The position numbers and the translations under genes are program-made. 17,178 nucleotides of DNA, taken from the NCBI GenBank assembly GCA_900766775.1, contig CAAFXN010000089.1:1-17178 (forward strand). The letters run 5' to 3'. A model generated the notes under the pieces. The model was not told the DNA's origin, ran no database searches, and saw only the letters and a list, made by a program, of their open reading frames with translations. This DNA comes from Bacteroidales bacterium (GTDB taxonomy: Bacteria; Bacteroidota; Bacteroidia; Bacteroidales; Paludibacteraceae). Numbering within the stretch: position 1 is the first letter of the stretch; each line of letters begins with the position of its first letter. Of the stretch, positions 1 to 7,393 are shown piece after piece.

Positions 1-1193
1 ACCGTCGGCATGATGTCTATCGCCGACAGCAGCCCGTCCTGCACGCTATGCGCCACTTTCTCGGGATAGCGCACCAGGAAGGGGATGTTCATCGACTCGG
101 TATAGACGGTGTTCTTCGGGTCGCGCACATGGCTGCACATGGTCTCGCCATGGTCGGAAGAAAAGACCACTATCGTGTTTTCCGACAGCCCCAACTCATC
201 CAATGCGTCCAATATGCGTCCGAACTCGCGGTCAACGCCCGTTACATTGGCAAAGTAATACGGTGCGCACGCCTCCTTGTCTTTCAGGTCGGGGTTGATA
301 TTCTTGCGCACCAGCAGCGAGTCGCGCGGCATGTCTTTGTAGAGGTTGTAGTCTTCCTCCATGCAGTCGTCAAGGCTCTTGTAGGGGCTGTGGGGCGGGT
401 TCATACCCACCATCATGAAGAACGGTGCCGCCGTGCCTGACTGCGCGTAGGCTTGCAGATATTCTATCGCCTTATCCGCCTCGTGCTTGGGCGAGTACTC
501 GCGGGGCTGGTGGTAGTTGCCGTCGGTGTCCCAATAGTGCGGGTTCTTGTGCTCATCGAAGGTGCCGTAACTGTACCAGTATTCAAAGCCGTGTCGGCGC
601 TCGGCGGGCGTATAGGCATCCCAGCAGGGCTTGTCGTCATTGACGTAGGTCCCCGGGCGCTGCGGGTTGTTCTTCGTGGGGAAGTGGGCATGCAGTTTGC
701 CGATATAGGCACATTGGTAGCCCGCTTGGTGGAAGACATCGCTCAGGCAGGTGAGGTCGTCGCGCAGGTCGGAGATAGGTCGCGTGGCGTTGCAGTTGAG
801 CGACACGCCGCTCTTGTTCGGATAGAGCCCCGTGAGCAACATCCCTCGGTGGGCACTCGACACGGGGCAGTTGCTCAGCGCTTGGCTGAACACCGCCGCC
901 TCATCGGCAAACGCGTTCAGACGCGGAGTCTGCACGGGGTCGCCCTGCCAGCGCACGTGGTCGCGGTAGAGGCTGTCGCGCCAGAAACCCATGGCGCTGT
1001 TGCGGAATTGGTCGGGGAACACATAGAGCACGTTGGGGTGCTTGTTGGTAGTCGAAGCCTCCTGCGCCGCGCTCTTCTGCGCAGGTAGCAGTGCCGCACA
1101 GGCTACGCTCATATAGGCGCAGAGCGAAGACACTTGGAACTTAAAACCTGAAGCCGTGCGCTTTATTGCACTCTTATTACGTAACTTTGGCAT
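1..1193 (-). CDS. Serine-type sulfatase, secreted, C-terminus cut by window edge
   Basis: The frame reads open from ATG at 1193 to the window edge and gives the first 397 residues of a family S1 sulfatase, which hydrolyses sulfate esters on glycans. The N-terminus has a basic stretch followed by a hydrophobic segment ending AQKSAAQ (about residues 20-44), consistent with export. Family landmarks visible are the metal-site Asp in VFPDQ (D61), the formylglycine motif S112-S-A-H-R116 followed by GMLLTGLYP, the substrate-site motif GKLH (K166, H168), and the second metal site SSDHGE (D347, H348). The motif fits S-x-A-x-R, so this is the serine type that needs an anaerobic sulfatase-maturing enzyme; the nearby C109 is not in the modification register. 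The start lies inside the last 31 bp of the upstream lyase gene, which suggests translational coupling. The sulfated substrate cannot be named. The C-terminal subdomain lies outside the window. Confidence 0.93.
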   Translation of the reverse strand, partial: MPKLRNKSAIKRTASGFKFQVSSLCAYMSVACAALLPAQKSAAQEASTTNKHPNVLYVFPDQFRNSAMGFWRDSLYRDHVRWQGDPVQTPRLNAFADEAAVFSQALSNCPVSSAHRGMLLTGLYPNKSGVSLNCNATRPISDLRDDLTCLSDVFHQAGYQCAYIGKLHAHFPTKNNPQRPGTYVNDDKPCWDAYTPAERRHGFEYWYSYGTFDEHKNPHYWDTDGNYHQPREYSPKHEADKAIEYLQAYAQSGTAAPFFMMVGMNPPHSPYKSLDDCMEEDYNLYKDMPRDSLLVRKNINPDLKDKEACAPYYFANVTGVDREFGRILDALDELGLSENTIVVFSSDHGETMCSHVRDPKNTVYTESMNIPFLVRYPEKVAHSVQDGLLSAIDIMPT

Positions 1194-3124
1194 GATTCGG
1201 GATGGTTTACGGTGAATACGATTCGTTGAATATGGTCGCCCCACACTTTGGTCATGCGCGGGTCGGTGAGGTCAATGCGCTCTACGGCAGCCGTCAGCAC
1301 CTGCGGGTCGAAATGCACAGCGACCGCCGTGCCCGTGGCATTGGTGATTTGTATCTCGCCTTTGCTGCCATCTATCGCCACTTCGCCCTGCACCATCAGA
1401 TGGTCTTCCGCCGATTGCAGCGGGCGAAGAGGCACTATTGTGTTGGTGATGGTCAGTCCTTTGGCGGTCAGCCGATAAGCGCGCGTCCATGCTTTCAAGC
1501 CTGCCTCCTCGGGGTAGGCGGGCGCTATGTCGTAGGAGACCGTGCGCTTGCGCGGTTGGCACACCACCTCGCCGGCATTGTACTCGGCGCCCTCATGCTG
1601 CTGCACCCCGTTCACCACGGGCAAGTTGTGGTACGCCGTCTGCATCGACCATATCGTATAGCGCTCCGCGCTGAAAGTCAGTTTGGTATAGGTGCCTACG
1701 CCCGCGTCGATAATCACGGGCTCGCCTTGCTTATAAAGGATGAAGGTGCCTACATCGTTGTGGTTGTGGCTCTCGTTGTTATGCCCGCCCTTGGAGGCAA
1801 GGATATAATCGCCCTGCTCAAAGATACACACCTGCGTCTCGGGATACCATGCCTCGTGCAAGGTCTTTCCTTTCGCTTTCTTAGGCTGCTCGTAGGTCAG
1901 CACCTTGTCGGCGCAAGCCAAGCCCGTCAGCGAACGGTAGATATCCGTGCCATTGGTGATTATCCAACTGCGCTCTTGTGCAAAAGTGTGCGCCAGCGAC
2001 CGCATCTTATCGCTGCCGATGGCATCGCCGTAGCGATAGAGCAGCGTGGAGATGTTATCGGAGAACTGTGCGGTGGCATCGGCGAAATTCACCACCCAGC
2101 CCTTGCCTATGTAGGCGTCGGCGAAGTACTCGCCCATGGCTTTCACCTGCGGGTTGCTCCAGAGGTTTATCTTCCCGTCGGTAACGGTGGCGAGCACGTC
2201 TAAGTAGTCGAACAGTTTGCCGGCGGCGTGCCCCCAGTAGGCGGGTCCCTCCTCGCACGCACCGTCCGCCTTTACGTAGTTCATGAACTTATCCACACTC
2301 TGCATCGAGCGCCATACGCAGCGGTTCACCGTCTCTTCATCGTCCTCTATCAACATCACCACTTGCAGCACATTGCAGTTGCACCACGGGTTCCAGTTGT
2401 TCACCACCTGACCGGGTTGCAGATGAAACGCCAGCCACCACTCTCTGTCGCGCTTGAGGTAAGGCACCGTAACGCGCTCGTGCAGGGTCTGCTTCAGCCG
2501 CGCCGCAATAACGGGGTTCACCTTATCAAACTCCTCATGGAAGAAGTAGTAGGTCCATGCTAAGAACGCCGCCACCTCACCGCTGCCTAAGTCGATGATT
2601 TGCTCGCTATGGTCGGGGAAGTTGCGCCCCGAGGTCTGACGATGCAGGTGTGCCGAGAGCACCCAACTCGTGCGCTCACACTCCATCCATACACCGTTGA
2701 TAATCTGGTCGAGGAAGCGTCCTTGCCCTTCCGCCAACTCCGCGAGTACCAAGTCGCTCAGAGCAAGGTTATTCGCTTTCTGCTTGTTCTCCATGATTTG
2801 GCGCTCGCCGGTGCGCTCGTAAGCCAAGTAATCCGTCGCCACATTCATCTGCCATTGGTAGTCCAAGCGCTTCTCGCCGCGCTTGATGAGTGTCTCACGG
2901 CGGGTACCAACCAAACTATCCCACCCCGCTCTATCAGTATATACGGGAAAAGGCACCCATGCCTGACCGCGCACCAACGCGGCAGACACCTCTGCTTCTG
3001 TAAACTGACTCGTGAGGTAATTGCGCTCCACTGCCCCTGCCGACGCAGGCAGCAAGAGGAGAAAGTACGCAAGGATACACCACAAAGCGGCATTCCCGCG
3101 CATAGAGTTCGTCGTGTGTTTCAT
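1163..3124 (-). CDS. Heparinase II/III-fold polysaccharide lyase
   Basis: The 653-aa product starts with a signal peptide (hydrophobic residues 12-26, likely cleavage after A29-G-A31), so it is exported. The first two thirds are helical, in the style of the alginate-lyase/heparinase toroid, with an N242-N-W-N-P-W247 patch and an EGPAYWGHAAGKLFDYL segment. The last third is the beta-sandwich heparinase II/III domain, with the diagnostic GHNNESHNHND motif (H448, H453, H455, D457) and VIIDAGVGTYT after it. Such enzymes cleave uronic-acid-containing polysaccharides, often glycosaminoglycans, by beta-elimination. The length and fold agree with the heparinase-fold lyase families, but I cannot assign a CAZy family or substrate from reading alone. 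It is the first gene of the operon, with the sulfatase overlapping its 3' end, which favours a sulfated substrate. A consensus promoter sits 45 bp upstream of the start. Confidence 0.88.
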   Translation of the reverse strand: MKHTTNSMRGNAALWCILAYFLLLLPASAGAVERNYLTSQFTEAEVSAALVRGQAWVPFPVYTDRAGWDSLVGTRRETLIKRGEKRLDYQWQMNVATDYLAYERTGERQIMENKQKANNLALSDLVLAELAEGQGRFLDQIINGVWMECERTSWVLSAHLHRQTSGRNFPDHSEQIIDLGSGEVAAFLAWTYYFFHEEFDKVNPVIAARLKQTLHERVTVPYLKRDREWWLAFHLQPGQVVNNWNPWCNCNVLQVVMLIEDDEETVNRCVWRSMQSVDKFMNYVKADGACEEGPAYWGHAAGKLFDYLDVLATVTDGKINLWSNPQVKAMGEYFADAYIGKGWVVNFADATAQFSDNISTLLYRYGDAIGSDKMRSLAHTFAQERSWIITNGTDIYRSLTGLACADKVLTYEQPKKAKGKTLHEAWYPETQVCIFEQGDYILASKGGHNNESHNHNDVGTFILYKQGEPVIIDAGVGTYTKLTFSAERYTIWSMQTAYHNLPVVNGVQQHEGAEYNAGEVVCQPRKRTVSYDIAPAYPEEAGLKAWTRAYRLTAKGLTITNTIVPLRPLQSAEDHLMVQGEVAIDGSKGEIQITNATGTAVAVHFDPQVLTAAVERIDLTDPRMTKVWGDHIQRIVFTVNHPESCQSYVIRVQ

Positions 3125-3168
3125 AGTATAAATAGTGTTTGTGGGATTATCTTCGTTTCTTTGCCTTG

Positions 3169-3199
3169 CAAAGATACATGTTTTTTCTCATATGTGCAA
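3169..3199 (-). promoter_or_regulatory. Bacteroidetes promoter of the lyase-sulfatase operon
   Basis: Read on the minus strand: TTG at 3199-3197, a 20-bp spacer, then TATCTTTG at 3176-3169. This matches the Bacteroidetes form TTTG-N19-21-TAnnTTTG. It predicts a transcript start near 3162 and a leader of roughly 40 nt before the lyase ATG at 3124. No operator was recognised. Confidence 0.75.
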
Positions 3200-3563
3200 G
3201 TATCCATGCCTCATCGGATATAAAACGGACGATTTTGTACCTCATTTCGCCGGATAGCATGGATGTTTCCACTCGCTGCCTCTCCGCAAAACGCATTCAT
3301 ATAATAAAGGGATGCCGTATTTTCGGCGTTTGGTGCAAAATAAGACGGCATTGTGCTATTTAGGAGGGGTTTTTGCCATTTTTCGCAATCTGTCAAATAC
3401 TGACATTCAGCACCTTACAAAGAAAATGCAAGTGCCGTGCATTTTTTTGGAAACGCCGAAAGAGGCGCCGAGTAGGCGCCGAATAAACACCAAGTAGGCG
3501 CCGATTTCCGTTTGCTCCGTAAATGGTGGCTAATGGTTATTCACACCTCTTAAATCCGCCGCA
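3200..3563. other. Spacer without a convincing gene; period-11 GGCGCC repeat inside
   Basis: Short open frames exist on both strands here, but none shows a recognisable product, a signal peptide or codon use like the neighbours. The notable content is the 11-bp-period repeat at 3459-3503. The left end abuts the lyase promoter and the right end abuts the terminator of the secreted-protein gene. Confidence 0.6.
3459..3503. repeat. Tandem repeat, 11-bp unit, GGCGCC-containing
   Basis: Successive units end in GCC: a 12-bp first unit, then GAGTAGGCGCC, GAATAAACACC and AAGTAGGCGCC. AGGCGCCGA starts at 3463, 3474 and 3496, that is +11 and +22, with the intervening unit degenerate. The GGCGCC core is itself palindromic. 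Confidence 0.8.
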
Positions 3564-3604
3564 AAAACAAGAGGCTGTCTAACCCGTTTGTCAGACAGCC
3601 TCTT
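3564..3604 (-). terminator. Rho-independent terminator of the secreted-protein gene
   Basis: A perfect 12-bp stem (3569-3580 pairs with 3593-3604, arm AAGAGGCTGTCT) with a 12-nt loop is followed on the minus strand by GTTTTTG. It lies 20 bp after the stop codon of the minus-strand gene at 3624. The arm plus the adjoining bases (AAGAGGCTGTCTAAC) closely match a motif bounding the block at 14882-15279. Confidence 0.85.
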
Positions 3605-3623
3605 GGAAAAGTTCATGGTTGCG

Positions 3624-4928
3624 TTATTGCAGGCGTACACCCATAGCGTTGTACTTCACGCCATCGCGGAGGATTACCAGTTGTCCGTTTTCGATGGTCT
3701 TAACAGACGGAGTGCTGAGGGTAGCGTTGTCGATAGCAGTAGGCTTTTCTTCAGCAAAGTAGTTGATAACAAAGGACGTGCCGCCTGTGGTTGCACCAAT
3801 GGTTGCAGATACTGCTTGTGCTCCTTTATCGGGAGTGATTGTAACCGTATAAGGTTCTGCATCCGTCTTTGCCGTCGCTGTAGCGTTTGTCCAAGCACTA
3901 TTTGCCATTGCGGTAGCGTAACCTTGAGAAGTCGCCGTATATGTGATGGAAATCAATGTAATACCATCTGCAGGGGTGAAGGTTAGTGTATTTCCTTTAT
4001 AGAAACGAGTGCTTGATTGTCCAGTCCCCGGGTAATAGTTGTTTGCGGCAGTGTTTTTGCTGTTGGTGCGAGCAGAAGTAATAGTCAAAATAGTAACTTT
4101 CCACTCCAAGGTTTCTGTAGTTGCCGTTGTCGTCTCGTTTTTGGAGAGGTCAATAGTCTCCGTTTTGGTTGCCGGTGCTGCAGACACGGTTACATCAACA
4201 TACACGGGTTTTGTAGATAGTTCCTTATACGTTGCGGAAACTGTTACCGAGGTAATACTTTCTTCCAAGACTGCAGGGTTGAATGTCCAGTCCACCAGTC
4301 CCGTAACATCGGCAGTGGTCTCATCCTCGCGGGTTGCTGTTACAACCAAGCCCGTGGGGTCAAAAGTCTGCCCCGCATAGTATTCTGTCTTAGTAGCCTC
4401 ACCACTGATTTCGATGGATGAAATCGGAGAAGTAGAGGCAGCGCTATACGAAAATTCTACTTTTATTGATTTAAGTCGTATTTGCTTACCGGGTTTGGTG
4501 ATTTTGATTGCCAAGTCCTTGGTCAAAGCAACAGCGTCTTTTTGGCTGATGGAATATGTAACATCGGTATAGGTACTACTCGTCGGTAATGTACCACCTT
4601 GAGTGGCAGTAACTTGCTCATCGCAATTAGAAGATGTGTAAATAGAGAAAGTGTTTGCAGATGGATTAGTACCACTACCAAACGTAGCAACATTGAGGGT
4701 AATAACTATATTACTTGAGACTTGTTTACCTGTGAAAATAGCAGCGATTGTTGCAACAGAGGGGTCATTTCCACTTGGTACCAAATAATAAGAACTTTTG
4801 TCTTCGTAATTAGTTAACGACCATCCTTCAAATGACCCATAAGAATAGGTTTTGGAAAATTCTTCTGCCCAGAGGCTTGTTGCGCATGCTAATAGCATGA
4901 CAGACAATAAAAGAGTAAACTTTTTCAT
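3624..4928 (-). CDS. Secreted multi-domain Ig-like/beta-sandwich surface protein
   Basis: The 434-aa product starts at MKKFTLLLSV. The longer open frame from 5036 would begin inside the promoter, so the internal ATG at 4928 is chosen. A signal peptide covers about residues 1-21 (SLWA, then EEF). It is followed by a Thr/Ser-rich beta domain (about 22-163), a group-3-like bacterial Ig domain (about 168-250, recognisable by SGEATKTEYYAGQTFDPTGL), a second beta-rich domain (about 256-392), and a conserved-looking tail from 411 (TIENGQLVILRDGVKYNA) that resembles C-terminal tails of many Prevotella-like secreted proteins. The role is unknown; adhesion or glycan binding is possible. No catalytic motif is visible. 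It is monocistronic, with its own promoter and terminator. Confidence 0.85.
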   Translation of the reverse strand: MKKFTLLLSVMLLACATSLWAEEFSKTYSYGSFEGWSLTNYEDKSSYYLVPSGNDPSVATIAAIFTGKQVSSNIVITLNVATFGSGTNPSANTFSIYTSSNCDEQVTATQGGTLPTSSTYTDVTYSISQKDAVALTKDLAIKITKPGKQIRLKSIKVEFSYSAASTSPISSIEISGEATKTEYYAGQTFDPTGLVVTATREDETTADVTGLVDWTFNPAVLEESITSVTVSATYKELSTKPVYVDVTVSAAPATKTETIDLSKNETTTATTETLEWKVTILTITSARTNSKNTAANNYYPGTGQSSTRFYKGNTLTFTPADGITLISITYTATSQGYATAMANSAWTNATATAKTDAEPYTVTITPDKGAQAVSATIGATTGGTSFVINYFAEEKPTAIDNATLSTPSVKTIENGQLVILRDGVKYNAMGVRLQ

Positions 4929-5033
4929 GATTTTTGAATGTTTAGTTTGTATTGTAAATAAAATGAATGAGAAAAATATCTCCGAAATATGCATCATGCT
5001 TGCTCTTTGGCAAGTGGCTATTGGATTACGGTG

Positions 5034-5065
5034 CAAAGGTACTACTTATTTTTTATATGCGCAAA
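5034..5065 (-). promoter_or_regulatory. Bacteroidetes promoter of the secreted-protein gene
   Basis: On the minus strand TTTG (5065-5062), a 20-bp spacer and TACCTTTG (5041-5034) match the consensus exactly. The predicted transcript start is near 5027, giving a leader of about 100 nt before the ATG at 4928. The site overlaps the most upstream in-frame ATG (5036) and so rules that ATG out. Confidence 0.82.
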
Positions 5066-5164
5066 TAAAAGGACATAATTTCATAAAAAATTAACACATT
5101 TCTTCATAAAAAAATAACCATCGCGTGGTGAGGACAAATGAGCAGTGGTTCGTGGGCAACTTTC

Positions 5165-5219
5165 CGCTACCCTTGCGCTACCCTTGCGCTACCCTTGCGC
5201 TACCCTTAGGCTACCCATA
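5165..5219. repeat. Tandem repeat, five 11-bp units (CGCTACCCTTG)
   Basis: Three identical copies of CGCTACCCTTG start at 5165, 5176 and 5187. A fourth (5198) differs in its last base and a fifth (5209) is diverged. The period is exactly 11 bp and is not a multiple of three, so it is not coding. Confidence 0.93.
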
Positions 5220-5243
5220 GCATGCCCCGTGGTCTGCATGCAC

Positions 5244-5276
5244 AGACCCGCGATAGACCCGCGACAGACCCGCGGT
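5244..5276. repeat. Tandem repeat, three 11-bp units (AGACCCGCGAT)
   Basis: AGACCCGCGAT, AGACCCGCGAC and AGACCCGCGGT follow each other at 5244, 5255 and 5266. The unit length equals that of the array 25 bp upstream but the unit sequence is unrelated. Confidence 0.92.
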
Positions 5277-5340
5277 AATGTTACGATGGAAGAAGAGAGG
5301 AGGGAGAAAAAAAACAAGTGAATCAAAATTGAGTTATGTC

Positions 5341-5422
5341 GCCCCGTCGGGGCTTACTTGGTGTGGGGCATCTCTTACGTAGGGGCGAGCCCCTACGCTC
5401 GTTTATGTCGCCCCTTCGGGGC
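5341..5422. repeat. Three GCCCC/GGGGC hairpins downstream of recJ
   Basis: Two 13-nt hairpins, GCCCC-GTC-GGGGC at 5341-5353 and GCCCC-TTC-GGGGC at 5410-5422, share the left flank TTATGTC. Between them lies a 9-bp stem (5378-5386 with 5389-5397, arm CGTAGGGGC). The last one ends 6 bp from the recJ stop. They could stabilise or end the recJ mRNA, but no T-tract directly follows. Confidence 0.8.
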
Positions 5423-5428
5423 TTGCGT

Positions 5429-7144
5429 TTAGGTGGTGCGCATGTCCACGACCACCATCTGAATGTTCGTGATGCCGTTGTAGGTGTTGGGCTCAACGTG
5501 GTAGCATACATCCGCGCTGCCGCCGTTCTGGAGGTGGAGCGCTTTCTCACCCTGCCCGAACGCGATGCCCGTGATGGCAGCCGTGCGGTCGGTTACATCG
5601 AGCTTCAGGTGCTCGCCCATCTTGCCGACGCGGCGTGTGCCGTGGTTGTTGATTAGGCCGCGCGTGAGGAAGACGGGGCGGGGATTGCCCGGACCGAAGG
5701 GCTCCAGCCGGCAGAGGATATGGAAGAACTGCGGCGTGATATCGTCAAGTGCTATCTCTGCTTCTATGTGCAACACCGGTTGCCTTTGCTCCTCGGTGAT
5801 ATGCGCAGCCACATACTCCTCGAAGCGCCTCTTGAACTCGGGCAGGTCTCGCTCGTGCATGCTCAGTCCCGCGGCGAACTTATGCCCGCCGAAGTTGGTC
5901 AGCAGGTCGCGGCAGGAGTCGATGGCGGTATAGATATCGAAAGTGCTCACCGACCGTGCGGAGCCGGAGATGATACCGTTTTCGCCTGCGGTGAGGACGA
6001 TGGTGGGGCGGTAGTAGGTCTCGGTGAGGCGTGAGGCGGCAATACCCACCACGCCTTTGTGCCACGTGGGGGAATAGACGACGGTGGTGTGCTTCTGCTC
6101 GTTGTCGGGGTCTTGGCGGAGCAAGTCGAGCGCCTCCTCGGTGGTGCGGGTGTCGAAGTCCTTGCGCTCGGTGTTGTAGGTGTTGACGGCTTCCGCCTGC
6201 CGGCGGGCAAACGCCTCGTCGTCGGTTATCAGCAGTTCCACCGCCGCCGTGCCCGAGTGGATTCTGCCGCAGGCGTTGATACGCGGACCTATCTTGAAGA
6301 CGAGGTCCGAGGTGTTGATACTCTTCTCGCTTATTCCCGCCACCTGCATGATGGCGCGGATACCCACCGAGGGGTGGGCGTTCATCTGCCGCAAGCCGTA
6401 GAAAGCGAGCAGCCGGTTCTCGCCCGTGATGGGGACGATGTCCGAGGCGACAGCCATGGCGGTCAGGGGCAAGAGCGGGTAGATATGCTCCATGGGGATA
6501 CCTGCTCGCATGGCATACGCCTGCACCAACTTAAAACCCACGCCGCAGCCGCTCAACTCCTTGAAGGGATAGGGGCAGTCGGCACGTTTCATGTTGAGCA
6601 CCGCCACTGCGCGTGGCAGTTCGTTGCCCGGGGTATGGTGGTCGCAGATGATGAAGTCTATTTGTCGTTCGCGGGCGTAGTCCACCTTGTCCACCGCTTT
6701 GATACCGCAGTCGAGCGCGACGATGAGGGAGCAACCCTCCGCCTCGGCGGTGTCGATACCTTGGAAAGAGATGCCGTAGCCCTCTTTGTAGCGGTCGGGG
6801 ATGTAATAGACAAGGTTATCCGTCTGCGTGCGGAGGAAGGTGTACATGAGTGCCACGGCGGTAGTGCCGTCCACATCGTAGTCGCCATAGACCATGATAC
6901 GCTCGTGGTGCTTCACCGCCCGTAGCAGGCGCTCCACCGCCGGCTCCATATCCCGCATGAGGAAAGGGTCGTGCAAGGCTTTGAGCGAAGGGTGCACGAA
7001 GGCACTCGCCTCGTCTTTGGTACGAATACCGCGCACCACGAGCAGCCGCGCCGACGCCTCGCTGATATGTAACTCACGCGCCAGCCGCTTGCAGGCGGCT
7101 GACTGTTCCTCGGAAAAAGGGGATATGTGCCAATGGGAAGTCAT
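5429..7144 (-). CDS. recJ: Single-stranded-DNA-specific exonuclease RecJ
   Basis: The 571-aa product is a cytoplasmic 5'-3' exonuclease acting on single-stranded DNA in recombination and mismatch repair. The DHH-family motifs are in order: D88-Y-D90-V-D92-G (motif I), D145-C-G (motif II), D168-H169-H170 (motif III), ASD235, then in the DHHA1 part RINACGR (about 288-294) and GGH (419-421). A C-terminal OB-like domain follows. The start is placed at MTSHWHISPF (7144), because upstream in-frame codons to 7219 translate a low-complexity GGATGAA repeat. The length agrees with the family. No promoter was found in the 249-bp spacer upstream, so it may be read from the amidase gene or an unrecognised promoter. 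Confidence 0.95.
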   Translation of the reverse strand: MTSHWHISPFSEEQSAACKRLARELHISEASARLLVVRGIRTKDEASAFVHPSLKALHDPFLMRDMEPAVERLLRAVKHHERIMVYGDYDVDGTTAVALMYTFLRTQTDNLVYYIPDRYKEGYGISFQGIDTAEAEGCSLIVALDCGIKAVDKVDYARERQIDFIICDHHTPGNELPRAVAVLNMKRADCPYPFKELSGCGVGFKLVQAYAMRAGIPMEHIYPLLPLTAMAVASDIVPITGENRLLAFYGLRQMNAHPSVGIRAIMQVAGISEKSINTSDLVFKIGPRINACGRIHSGTAAVELLITDDEAFARRQAEAVNTYNTERKDFDTRTTEEALDLLRQDPDNEQKHTTVVYSPTWHKGVVGIAASRLTETYYRPTIVLTAGENGIISGSARSVSTFDIYTAIDSCRDLLTNFGGHKFAAGLSMHERDLPEFKRRFEEYVAAHITEEQRQPVLHIEAEIALDDITPQFFHILCRLEPFGPGNPRPVFLTRGLINNHGTRRVGKMGEHLKLDVTDRTAAITGIAFGQGEKALHLQNGGSADVCYHVEPNTYNGITNIQMVVVDMRTT

Positions 7145-7393
7145 GTTTGTGGATGAAGGATAAAGGATGAAGGATGAAAGACTGATTAGTTTTGTAGGAT
7201 GAAGGATGAAGGACACCATTTGGAAAAAGGATTAAGGACGCAGGATAAAAGACTAATATGTCTCAACTCTGAAAACTCATAGACGAAAGTAATAAGTCTT
7301 TTATCTTTTGTCCTTTATCTTTTATCCTCGTTGCGGCATGGAGACCGCACCTCCATGAAAACGAACAGACGAAAGTAATAAGTCTTTTATCCT
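7145..7393. repeat. recJ-amidase spacer: purine-rich repeats, 25-bp direct repeat, alternative hairpins
   Basis: The left half is built of degenerate GGATGAA/GGATAAA units. A 25-bp direct repeat beginning AGACGAAAGTAATAAG lies at 7281-7305 and 7367-7391, and its GTCTTTTATC part is complementary to GATAAAAGAC near 7240. Between the copies, two hairpins exclude each other: TGCGG/CCGCA (7332-7336 with 7345-7349) and CATGGAG/CTCCATG (7337-7343 with 7351-7357). No gene is supported. Confidence 0.75.

Larger units (their letters stand above)
5066..5428. other. Repeat-rich spacer between recJ 3' end and the secreted-protein promoter
   Basis: No gene is supported here. The spacer contains two 11-bp-unit tandem arrays (5165-5219 and 5244-5276), a purine-rich stretch around 5285-5315, and three GC hairpins (5341-5422). 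The open frames crossing it only translate the repeats. Confidence 0.7.

Noticed and set aside
857..869. Cysteine-type sulfatase signature using C109
   Set aside because: C109 is three residues out of register for C-x-[PA]-x-R; S112-x-A-x-R fits exactly.
4929..5036. N-terminal extension of the secreted protein to the ATG at 5036
   Set aside because: A consensus promoter covers 5034-5065, and the signal peptide begins at the internal ATG at 4928.
6059..6925. A 288-aa plus-strand open frame opposite recJ
   Set aside because: Shadow of recJ, whose catalytic motifs are all intact on the minus strand.
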